DNA from: Vandiemenella viatica
Taxonomy: Eukaryota; Arthropoda; Insecta; Orthoptera; Morabidae
Direction of reading: 5' to 3'
Assembly: GCA_031002005.1 (NCBI GenBank)
Contig: CM061914.1
Coordinates: 18,214,148-18,278,147, forward strand
DNA: 64,000 nt
The stretch's first letter is position 1. The number at the start of each line of letters is the position of its first letter. A model generated the notes under the pieces. It was given only the letters and a program-made list of their open reading frames with translations. It did not search any database and was not told where the DNA came from. Shown here piece after piece: positions 54,612 to 64,000 of the stretch. The translations under genes and the position numbers were made by a program.

Positions 54612-55000
54612 AGGGACCATGCACAAACTACGTGGCTCGGTCCAGGGGGGGGGGCGAGGGGAGGGATTTGCTGGAAGGCTACGCTAGGCTACGTGGGGGG
54701 AGGGGGGGTTCCAAGCCAGGCCACGTAGCTTTCCTTTCATAACATTTTTCACAGTTAAAATGAGGAACAGAACCCACAACAGCATGTGAGCACTTATTTT
54801 GCACAGTTAATTATCTATTTAAAATAGACTGACATGAGAAAACAACACAAAATGTCTTCTGGAATCAAAAGGTAAAAAAGCTATGTGTTACGTGGAGGGG
54901 GGGGGGGGGGTAGAGTCAAAAGCTACGTAGGGCTACGTGGGGGGGGGAGGGGGGTTCACAGGAGGGCAAAATGGAGCCACGTGGTTTATGCACGCTCCCT
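54612..55000. mobile_element. MITE family M4, copy 2
   Basis: 389 bp. Ends agggaccatgcacaaact and ccacgtggtttatgcacgctccct-type sequence, matching inversely at about 22 of 26 positions. The interior matches M4 copy 1. It carries four long G runs (about 54645, 54697, 54897, 54940) beside repeated ctacgtgg/ctacgtagg words. No coding capacity. Confidence 0.8.
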
Positions 55001-55004
55001 AACG

Positions 55005-56585
55005 GCCAGAATCCGCATTCCGAGCGAGTGCAGACATTCGTGCGGCTGGGGTGCCAACCAGTCAATCAATGATTCTAGCTACCCTAACTACTGTGTTCCG
55101 AGCAGAATGTTCAGTTTTGGATAAGCGGAGATCGATATAGATTGGTCTTGGTGTTGCCTGATAAGTCTCCACCACGTGCTACTAAACAAGTGTTGCGGAT
55201 TGAAAACTTCAACTTTTTTGCTAGTGGAGACCACTCTAACGGAGATTTGCTTAGTTTTAAAAGCTAGTTCCAATCCACTACTGAGTTGCTAGACATAACT
55301 TTTATACTCAGATAGATCACAGAGAAAAAGAAGTGGAAATATGGTAAGCACACAACAACAGCTTTGATAGAAATTAAAAAGGGCTAAGCTATAGTGCAAA
55401 GAGAAAGCATATAATCAACCCTAAAAAGAGAGAAATAAGTGAAGGAATCGTGGATCATTGAAGAGAAGTGTGGGAATTGTGGGCGGATTGATAACATTTT
55501 TCAGAAGGAAAAGTTAGTGAAGCCGGAGTGTGGTGACCTGTTGTGTTTCATGCCATTTTTATATTAAGTGATTGCGGACGTCCGTGGATACAGAAATCTA
55601 GCAGAGTTTAAAGTGGCGAAATATGCCGAAGGTATAACGATTAGAGAATAACCAGAACAGCATCTGGAAATGGAACTGAAAAAGTGAATGATTGCAGACA
55701 AGAGTGCAAAAAGTAAAATAATGAAAGTATCCAGAAACACTGAAGCATCAAACCAGGATTCAATATTCAGCGATAATTTGAAATAAATGGAGATGTTTGT
55801 TTACTTGGAAAGAAAAGTAACCTCTGATTTGAAACTGCAAGACATAAAAGGGCAGAGCATAGGAAAGAGAGGACAATTTTATCATCTGATCAAGGATACA
55901 GTCTGAAGATAAAACACAAGGGGGAAGCCAGAATCTTAACTTGTACCACCTGACACATTAATTCATGGCTCTGCAACCTGGACATGGAGAAATAGAGATC
56001 CAAGCAGATTACATCGGCAGACATGAAGTTTGTGAGAGGCATGGAAGACGCTAAATGGACAAGTCGAGTCAGAAACGGAAACAAGGGGGAAAGGTCGAAG
56101 CACTAGAAGAGTCGCTGACGAATAAGAGACTGCAGTGGGCGGGACTGGAGGAGGGGAGAGTGACGAGGTTCAAGGTCACGCCTTCCTACCTCTCCGAGCT
56201 GACCGCGTGTCGAAACTCCCCTTGACACGTCGGAGTACGAACAATGGAGAGGGGAGGAGGGTAACGGCGCTCACGAACAACGGGAAGAGCAGGGAAACAA
56301 CGGACAAGACAGACATAGAGACCAAGGCAACTGACCGGAAGAGCATGTGCCAGGTAGTAGTTACTGGGCTCTGAGAAGAGTTGATGACATTATTCCGTAT
56401 CCTCTAATTGCTGGGATATCCTCAAGCTAAAGCTCTAGGTCCAGCAGCCTAGCAAGCCTGTTAAGATGTGGGCTCTTCAGCCGCGGCTTTGCCACGAGGA
56501 GGCTAGTCTACTTTTGCACCTCAGGCAGAAATGCTTAAGATATCCACACCTTCAAATTCATCAGAACTGCACACAAAGCTCCAAA
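55005..56585. other. unassigned
   Basis: Purine-rich plus strand at 55320-55900 and G+C-rich at 56110-56360. No recognised domain; part may be decayed 5' sequence of the LINE that follows. Confidence 0.45.
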
Positions 56586-56589
56586 TAAA

Positions 56590-57060
56590 CTAAAATCAAG
56601 ATATTCAACATGGAAGTTTAGGCAAGAGCTGGTCCAAAATAATTTCAACATAGGCGAAGCATGGTGCGCTGAGTGGACCAATTTCAATCCCGACAACAGG
56701 CGCTAATCCAAGACCCTACACGACAGCCTCCTAGATTCAACCTTCCTAGGAGAACCTGGACGGCACTGAACAGAGTGAGAACAGGCCACGGTAGATGCAA
56801 CTACTGGATGTACAAGTGGGGAATGATAGAGAATCCTTCTTGTGACTGAGGTAACCACCAGCGAACCATTCACCACATCGACATGGAATGCCCTCTTAGG
56901 AGATTCAGTGCATCATATTCATGAAGCATCCACAGAATCAATTGAATGGCTGCAATCGTTGCACATCAGTCCTTGATAATAGTTATATTTATTGTAATTT
57001 AATGTAGTTACTGTTTTTCTATTTCTTCTGTCATACGAAATAAATAAATGTGCCAAGTGA
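56590..57060 (+). pseudogene. Jockey-type LINE 3' end
   Basis: Reads RPWTALNRVRTGHGRCNYWM, YKWGMIENPSCD, then QRTIHHIDMECPLRRFSAS. This is the cysteine/histidine tail found after the RT in Jockey-type elements (LNRxRTGHGR ... CDCG ... HIxxECP). A stop replaces the Cys-Gly after SCD. Ends with an A+T-rich tail (aaataaataaatg, about 57038). No RT domain remains. Confidence 0.78.
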
Positions 57061-57187
57061 CACAATAAGCGCAAACACCAACAAACAACATGTTACTTAG
57101 TCGAAGCAGTGTTTCCTCATGTTAGGCTGATCGTCGGTTTACTGCACTTCGCATATATTTGGAGGTATTCCCAGACTTCAGTGTATA

Positions 57188-57637
57188 CAGGGTGGTCAGA
57201 AATTCACTCATCGGGACGTTGCACTAACGAAATAAATACAAAAAAAAAATCTAGTAAAAGTCGTACCGTTTTTTAGCTACACGCAGCATAAGTTGGCCAA
57301 TAAGAGCGCTGCGCGGGCGAATTCAAACAGCCTTCCACAGGCGGTGTTGCCAAGCGTACTCGAGGCATGGGACCGCCAAAGAAAACGAAAAGAAAAACTC
57401 TCTTCGGAAGTTGGGATCGAACCCACAACCTTCATATTGAGAGTTTGCCATCCTACCAACTACGCTGCCAAGGCACTAGAATTTCCATGTTTTTAGAAGC
57501 CACTAGGGCGGACTGTTTGTTCGTAATCGGAATTGAGCGGTAATCCGCGACATTTTTCGAGTACCGTATTTATTTCGTTAGTGCAACGTCTCGAACACTG
57601 CCCTTATCCGCCGATGAGTGAAATTCTGACCACCCTG
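57188..57637. mobile_element. MITE with TA duplication and internal tRNA-like sequence
   Basis: 450 bp flanked by TA. Ends CAGGGTGGTCAGAAATTC and GAATTTCTGACC-type ACCCTG; inward on both sides lies gacgttgcactaacgaaat in inverted orientation. The right arm has a 20-nt insert (57591-57610) between the two parts. Tc1/mariner-like size and target. A tRNA-like sequence occupies the middle. Confidence 0.85.
57408..57482 (-). repeat. tRNA-like sequence inside the MITE
   Basis: Minus strand: cttggcagcgtagttggtag (D-arm and A box), an anticodon-arm-like segment, then gtgggttcgatcccaac (T-arm and B box). Acceptor pairing is poor, so probably a tRNA relic or SINE head rather than a working tRNA. Confidence 0.65.
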
Positions 57638-57654
57638 TATATTAAATACTATTG

Positions 57655-59185
57655 GAGTTCCCGGCGTTGCCCGGTATAGATGGCGTAGATTTACCCGTAC
57701 CCTATTTTTATTCCCACAATGAAAAACATTTGTACAAAGTTTCACAAAACTCGCGCCACCCATTTTCGGAATTAAAGCAAACCTAGATTCACCCCAACCT
57801 CTACCAAGAAAGGGGTGCGCTGAAGTTTATTTGCACGTACACTATTTTTATTTGTCCGAAACGATTCGTGTGTTTCAAGCTTCATTAATTTGGCATCAGA
57901 CATTTTCTGTACTAACATAAACGTTGATTTAGGCGCACAGTTCCAAGAATGGTGTGGGTTGGACACTTTGATCTGGAATGGTATTTTTCAGGCTACATTT
58001 CAACCTAATAACAACTTCTGCTAATGTTGCTGCTAAAAAATTGAAACATGTACCATACACACATTAATACATATCATACGGCACAAAAATGTATCTGGTA
58101 TGTGTACTTTTATTCAGGTATCATCCAGAAAATACAGATTTTGAGTGAATTTTTAGAATTTGAAAGCTTGGGATCAAAATTTAATGTCTTAAGACGTTAT
58201 GATACATTTATTTTACGAATACTCCAGCATTACCTGAAAAATGCTGAGTCGAATTTTACTGAGTTTTCACAGTATCAAACATTAGGTTTGTCTCAATATG
58301 CTTCTTCATCTACAGCTGGAGCTGAAAATTTTCTCATTGTGCGTCGTCATCTGGCACTGGAGGTCAAAATTAGAATCTGCTGAATATGGAGTATTCAGAA
58401 TTATATCTCAAGTATTTAGAACTAAGCGAGATACGAAAAAAAATCTTTACTTTTGATTTGTCTCAAGGATTTATAAATTTCGACACCATGGTTAAGAAAC
58501 TGCATTATTACATTACTAAACAACGCTAGATTATGTTAGAAACTCACATTTGATTCGATTGCGAAGTGACTGAATATACTTTTTGCTGGAAACGCCAGAT
58601 ACTTTTAACTCCGCGGATGCAATCTTTCATACACATATCAAAAGTGAATCCAGAATAATATTATCGTAAATAAATGATTTTATTGTGAACAGAAGAGTAA
58701 TTTTGATGGCCAGAGACATTATAGTTGTACTGCCAGAGATCGTGGTTAAAGAAAATATCTTTTGTATTTCGTTATTAGTTTCTCGCATTCAAAACGGCTA
58801 TCTATGGCGCTTAAAAACTAAATGTTCCGAATTAAATGAAATAATATTTCAAGGTTTGTTTAGAGTGGTATATACAAAATTGGTAGTACCATTAACTGCT
58901 TTTGATGCTTTCGTTAATGGCTATGGTGGGAGACGTTGTAGTTGCATTTTAAGTGCAGAGTATGCCACATCTAGTGGTTCCATCTTTGGTATCTGTCACC
59001 ACACATTAAGAATTTTATATAATCCTCCAGCGTTATGTAACGTAGAAGCATAAGATATAGTAAACAACTGAGTTGAGATTCTAAGCTTTAAAATAGTTAA
59101 AACCCCATCCAAATCTTTCAGTAGTTTCTGAGTTTTCCTAATTCAAATTTATCCGATATAAGATTCATAGATATAGATTACAGCC
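57655..59185 (+). repeat. dispersed repeat R2, copy 2
   Basis: Starts ggagttcccggcgttgcccg and ends gattctaagctttaaaat with tagtttctgagttttcc, matching copy 1 at 24376-26290 throughout but lacking the foldback insertion. Open frames in it (111 and 122 codons) are not conserved between the copies, so R2 is non-coding. Confidence 0.8.
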
Positions 59186-59329
59186 TGACAAAATATCAGA
59201 GTCAGTCGATATTACTGTTTTATAAACAGTAATAGCTATTGCCCATCCCAACAAAACCAACATGAGTCGCACGGACAAAATCTTGCATATTAATAGCAGC
59301 GCAAATTACCACGTTGAAGAGAAACAATT

Positions 59330-59860
59330 TGTCAGACGAAGGAAGTACAGAATCACTGAACACGATGAATGGCGTTGCATTGTGTTCAACGATGGATGAC
59401 CATCGTCTGCGAGCATGGTAAAGACCTAGAGGAGAGGTCCCATACTTGCAACGTTTTAGAGAGGCACGGCTGGTACTGATTGAGAGAACTCTGACGGCAC
59501 AGCGGTGCGTCACGGATATCCTGCGACAGTACCGTGGCGCTACTTTTCAATAGGACAATGCTCGTCCACACATTGCACGTCTCTCTGTGACCTGTCTGCG
59601 TTACGTTGAGGTACTTGAGTGCCCAGCAAGATCCCCAGAGCTATTCAGATAGAACGTGTGTGGGACCAGCTCGGACGTCAACTCCGCCCCAGTATCCAGG
59701 ATATCCAGGATATCAGCGTGCCTGAGTGGAGGACACAGTGGCTTTGTGACGCCTGGCCAGAGCGGGTGCAGCGTCATGCTGACAAGACAGCTCAAACTGC
59801 TGACTTGATTCTGTTATCACTAATACAACATAAAATAGACCCCCCCCCCCCCCACCCGTG
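59330..59860 (+). pseudogene. Tc1-like transposase C-terminal relic
   Basis: Plus strand: WRCIVFNDG (region of the first catalytic Asp), then YRGATFQ, stop, DNARPHIARLSVTCL (second Asp), a PARSPEL segment (normally SPDLNPIE-type), IERVWDQLGRQLRPSIQDI and ERVQRHADKTAQTADLILL. Order and spacing fit a Tc1-like transposase. Stops and a frame change near 59640 kill it. No TIRs recognised. Confidence 0.75.
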
Positions 59861-59864
59861 AAGT

Positions 59865-61250
59865 TTTATTTCGTCTCCTCCCTCCTTTCTGTGAATTTCG
59901 TTTTTCTTGTCTGCGTGTATTAAAGTAGCAAGAATAACGAAATCTTGTGATTAAGCTGAAATACAACCTGGACCAAATGAAAGTTGGCATTCCACGCTAA
60001 TGGGTAAATGCACCAGGATTTCTTTATTTGTGTTTAATTTGCGTCTGTTATATTGAACGCTAGATTGCTGATGTAATTACCGCGAGGGGCTGAACTATTT
60101 CCACATGAATCTCGCTCTATACTCCCTTGTTATTGCTGACATGTCGCAATACAACATACGATTGGCTTTAAGGGTTTAATTCTAATTTAAGTTAACTTCA
60201 AAAGCAACGTTACTACTTCAGCTCCGTGTGTGTAGTTCCAAATGTATCGATATCTGAAATTATACAGCAAAACAATTTCAATAATACTGAAACATTCTGT
60301 AAGAAACAAAGATCACCCTCCTTTAAAAAATAAAATAAATAATGCCTTAAGTTTCAACTTGTCGATGTAACCGAGAGCCACTGCGAGTCATGCACCAAAT
60401 CGGCACTGGAGTCCCACGGGTAGCCTCTATTCGAGGCGGCTAGGCTCAGTTCAGGGTTAGCAGTCACCATCTGGCAGTAGAATTACAGCTCAGGATTAGC
60501 AAGCAATGAATCCGAATGTATATTTACTGACGGAAAACTGATAGCCGAAAAGAATAATCAATCGCAATTCTGTCATTAACAATACAAATGTGTCCAGACA
60601 TATTTAGTCTTTGATTACAATATCTCTTTATTATTATTTGCGGATTATTGACAAAATAGTAATTGGAGCTAAAGATTAGGTCTCTGAGAATAAATCAAAT
60701 TAAAATTGTTGTTGCGGCAACAAGAAATCTACGAAATTTGCGTTGCTGGTAACAAGCCTCACGGTCACTCAAACAACATCTTGGTAAATATCATCGAAAC
60801 TATTAGTCGTATAAGTTAAGTTACGACGGAACAATATGTGAATATGCAAAATTGTTGAAGGCTGACTGTAGAAATTTGACGTAAACGGTAAGCATCCCGT
60901 GGTGTACGACAGCCACAAGCAAGCAGTATGGCTCCAGCACTGCATTAACGCAAACACAACCTTACGGTGCGAAGTTTACTTCCTCGCAGCTGTCGAACCA
61001 GTCGACAGGAAACGTAATTTGTTCTAAAAAGCAAAGAGTTATAAAAATCAGAGGTCTATTACATCATCTCACGCACGAAACTTAAGTGATGCTTAAACTA
61101 GAGACGTGATGTCGTCTCCACAATTGATTTCCTTGAGTGATAGGAAAATCGAGTGAAAGATTGAGTTTTACAGTTTCAGTTGCATGAAACTGAAAAATCA
61201 GGCAGCCAGAAATGCAGAAAGGCGTGGAATGTCAGAATATTTCACTGCTG
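59865..61250. other. unassigned
   Basis: A short piece at 59945-59975 (gctgaaatacaacctggacc) resembles part of R2 and its foldback in inverted orientation. Nothing else recognised. Confidence 0.45.
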
Positions 61251-61254
61251 CGCT

Positions 61255-61375
61255 TAATGAATAAGAGAAAGGATTATAAGAAAACGGATCAGAATAACTG
61301 AGGATGTAGAGTATAAAGGGTATGCAGAGATGAAGAGAGAGGTCTTGATGAAGGAGTGAATAAACACTGCTAAGT
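61255..61375 (+). pseudogene. RTE-like LINE scrap
   Basis: Reads RITEDVEYKGYAEMKREV, similar to the IIEDVGCKGYVEMKR end of the RTE element at 50.2 kb. Very short. Confidence 0.4.
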
Positions 61376-61379
61376 GACA

Positions 61380-61855
61380 ATCGACAGGGGAAAATAATTC
61401 TAAAATTATACTACGTGTAGTGAAGAGTGTTTTAACCTACTCGAACAAAATCAGGGAGATGCCAAGTCGTACGGATCTTCTACTAACACAGTGTTGTAGA
61501 AAGGAAGGAGCGGAGAATATGTAAGGCCAGGTTGGACTGATTGGCACTGCCTGATCTGTGTTGTGCATCTAAGAGGTGGCAGACTTTGTGTTACGATTGA
61601 CACTTCTCGTTGCTTCAGTTACCTCAACACTAATCTTTATAAGGAATATGGGCGATAAATAAGAAATATTGTCGTAACTGTATTAAAAGATTTTGGAAAA
61701 GTTATTGCAATAAACGAAATCAGATAAAGCGGAAACTGAACGTGAGTGAAAAGTACTTATTGTATTTTGAATAACATCAACAAAATATTCATAAAGAATG
61801 ACGACTGTGGTATTTGTTTAAGGGTGGCTAGTCTGGGCGTGCATGCAGGATTCAG
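61380..61855. other. no recognisable feature
   Basis: Nothing identified. Confidence 0.45.
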
Positions 61856-61859
61856 GGCT

Positions 61860-62045
61860 GTCACGCCAAGCCGGGCGGGCGAGCGTTCATGAGAACGTGG
61901 GTTCGAATCCCCGTCCGGACCGCCACATTCCGGATTTACATGGTTCCCCTTAAGCACTCCAGGGAAGGCCTTCCTGTTTATCCGAAACCCTCTCCCGCAA
62001 CCAATGACGTCGAAGGATAGTAGGCGGCCACAACGATTCATGCGG
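61860..62045 (+). mobile_element. tRNA-derived SINE (family 1-like)
   Basis: Head gccaagccgggcgggcgagc, B box tgggttcgaatcccc (61899-61913), then a body with acatggttccccttaagcac, tccagggaaggcc and ccaatgacgtcg. Body related to but diverged from family 1. Confidence 0.7.
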
Positions 62046-62049
62046 AGAG

Positions 62050-62925
62050 TAATGGTTTGAAATCAACCAGCAGAACATTTATGTCAAATTATGGGATCAG
62101 AATTTCTATTATAAAAATGACTTTGTCCCGCATCCGCATGCGCACTGGACGGAGTTTCCAGAGGTGTTCATTGATTTGTTTAATCATCAAAATTCAGCAG
62201 AGTCTACGCCAAGATTCTCGTGCACCGGGTAAGTGTTCTTGCCCCCCCCCCCTCCTTTACACACACACCGACAATTTCTCTTTTACTTTAAACTTTGTTA
62301 TTTTGGATAAATTCAGAAAATTTTACCGCAAAAAAATCAAATAATATTTTTAACAAAGTTTTTTTTTTATATTTGAGTTCTGTTTAGCTACGCATCTTGG
62401 TCCTGGGGCCCGGGGTACTCCCCCTTCCCCCCCCCCCCTCCATCTCCCTAACACCGGTCCTGGTTGCAAGTCACCTGATAAATCGCTACAGTTTAGCGAA
62501 ATCGACGACATATATTTCCCAGAACAACGCGCTTACATTCCTTGTTATCAGAGAAGCACACAAGACACCCAAGAAAGCGGTATTCCTTAGTGCTAACGCA
62601 CAACAATATCTGCAAACACTGGGGTGCATGACTTTCGTAGCGTTATGGGTTCTTGAATTCGTCGTCGGAAGCTTTGTTACAGGGAGAGGAATTTGATGTA
62701 GCGTGTGTAGTCAGGACCATATGATGTCGCCAGGATACATGCTAGACGAGCATGTGGAAGGGAAAGGAATACAAAATGTTACGTCTTGATTCAGGCCACT
62801 GGTGAAATAGTATAAAGCAGTAACCAAGGCAAGGCGTAAAAAGTCAAGTATAAAAATGCCAACAATTTTTATAACGATTAGATACTGTCTGGAATGTATT
62901 GAACGGGGAGGTTGTATTATAGTCT
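62050..62925. other. unassigned; C runs at 62244 and 62428
   Basis: C-rich runs with gtttagctacgcatcttgg (62381-62399), which resembles the right end of the hAT-type MITE at 8286. A diverged relative is possible, but the ends are not matched. Confidence 0.35.
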
Positions 62926-62929
62926 ACAG

Positions 62930-63620
62930 TAAACCAGCTTCTCCCGAATGTGAAGTTTATTTTATTATCATTATTCTTTCTGCTATTAATAAAGTCCTTG
63001 CTTCGCTATCATAAAGTGCTGTGCTCCGCACATAGAGATTTAAGAAGTTCTTTCTGAGTCCTAGATCAATATCTGAAACTAAAAGATCTCTCTTTTTTTC
63101 ATGAAGTCTCTTTTTGCTTCTGCTGTGGTCATCAGTTGTAATTTTACTTCCTAAGTAGCAAAATTCACTAACTTCTGCTATCGCATCTGACCCTATTTTT
63201 ATATTTAATCTACTATTATTGGTATAATTTCATCCCTTTTGCCTTGCTCTGGTTTATATTTAGTCAAAAATCTTCCTTCAGTAATTTGTTCATGACATTC
63301 AGTAACTTCCTAATATCCTCAGCCTGTTCTGCTAAGACAATGTCATCAGCAAACCATTGCATACTGATTTTTTTATCGTTCAACAATTATGCAACATTCA
63401 AATCTATCCTTCAGGTCCTTTATTGCTTCTTCTACATACCAGTTGAATATTAGTGACTCACGTCCTTTTTAAATGAAGCGTGTTTCTCACAGTTCTCTAC
63501 TTTTATCATAGCTACTTGATTCTTATAAATATTATAAAATATTTTTTTATCTCGGTATTTTCGACTTGATTACTATAAAATTTTCAACATCTTGTCGCAG
63601 CTAACATTATTTATCAAAAG
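62930..63620 (-). pseudogene. RTE-like LINE, RT to tail
   Basis: Minus strand: QWFADDIVLAEQAEDIRKL (catalytic ADD), NVMNKLLKEDF, LNINQSKAKG, AIAEVSEFCYLGSKITTD, RDLLVSDIDLGLRKNFLNLY, STALYDSEART. Matches the RTE element at 49.5-49.9 kb. A further RT piece upstream (63500-63620 on this strand) includes the region just after motif A. Frames change and stops interrupt. Confidence 0.8.
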
Positions 63621-63624
63621 CTGA

Positions 63625-64000
63625 GACATTCCTCTTTTAACGCAACGATCGTGGATTTTTACAAAAACTAGGCTGAATTGTTTTTAGCGACAGCCGAGGC
63701 CCCTAGTTCCAGTCTCTAGCCACCAGATGGCAGGGCCTGTTACCACCAGCTACCGCAACGTAATGAACTCATAACAGGCGCCTCAGAAAGTCGTGAGACG
63801 GCTGGAATTTGCCTGTGCAGCGCCACTTTTTCTGTTTCTACAAGTGACGTTGGTGAATAGAAAACTTATTCATACGAAAGTGCGACCTAGCTCACAATAG
63901 CATCAGCTCTCACATTTCCTAAAACGTGTATTAATTAATTGCTCGAAATGACAATTAACACAAATTCCGCTGCTGTACTTTATATGCTGCTATTAGGAGC
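63625..64000. other. no recognisable feature
   Basis: Nothing identified to the end of the window. Confidence 0.5.

Noticed and set aside
57408..57482. Possible functional tRNA gene
   Set aside because: Acceptor stem does not pair well and it lies inside a MITE.

Overview
The window looks like repeat-dense, intron or intergenic DNA from an arthropod genome, most likely an insect. The evidence is the mix of element types: Penelope-like, RTE-like and Jockey/CR1-type retroelements, mariner, Tc1-like, pogo-like and hAT-type DNA elements, tRNA-derived SINEs, and A+T-rich DNA with long mono- and dinucleotide runs. A polyneopteran (cockroach, termite, stick insect or grasshopper relative) would fit the style of the SINEs, but the sequence alone does not fix the species. 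There are no operons, ribosome binding sites or CRISPR arrays, and I could not identify any host protein-coding gene with confidence. A 1,000-base run of N (52029-53028) is an assembly gap.

Layout. 0-5 kb: the 3' end of a pogo-like transposase relic, two copies of a small dispersed repeat (R5), a candidate hammerhead ribozyme on the minus strand, and a decayed LINE-A 3' end. 5.3-8.0 kb: the best-preserved element, a 2.66-kb Penelope-like element (PLE) on the minus strand with reverse transcriptase, GIY-YIG endonuclease, terminal pseudo-LTR repeats, a hammerhead-like ribozyme and a 10-bp target-site duplication. 8-19 kb: LINE-B (interrupted by a hAT-type MITE), LINE-A, another LINE relic, R5, SINEs and a degraded mariner with recognisable TIRs. 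19.4-22.6 kb: a 3.1-kb degenerate tandem array (R1). 24.4-26.3 kb: repeat R2 containing a foldback insertion, followed by LINE-A and RTE fragments. 29.0-29.8 kb: another tandem array (R3). 30-39 kb: MITEs, RTE scraps, several SINEs and a pogo-type element. 39.2-39.9 kb: a foldback element. 40-46.8 kb: mostly unassigned, with one perfect hAT-type MITE and a truncated mariner. 47.2-50.3 kb: an RTE-like LINE with a 34-nt A tail and a 10-bp target-site duplication but many coding lesions. 53-64 kb: SINEs, a second copy of the 30-kb MITE, a Jockey-type LINE 3' end, a MITE carrying a tRNA-like sequence, the second R2 copy, a Tc1-like relic and a minus-strand RTE fragment.

How the parts relate. The SINEs carry a 3' module that is also found just after the stop codon in both LINE-B copies, which suggests LINE-B-type machinery mobilised them. 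The predicted ribozyme cleavage point in the downstream PLE pseudo-LTR matches, within four nucleotides, the point where the upstream pseudo-LTR copy begins. Several insertions are nested (MITE in LINE-B, foldback in R2, MITE beside a LINE relic), so the relative order of some insertions can be read directly.
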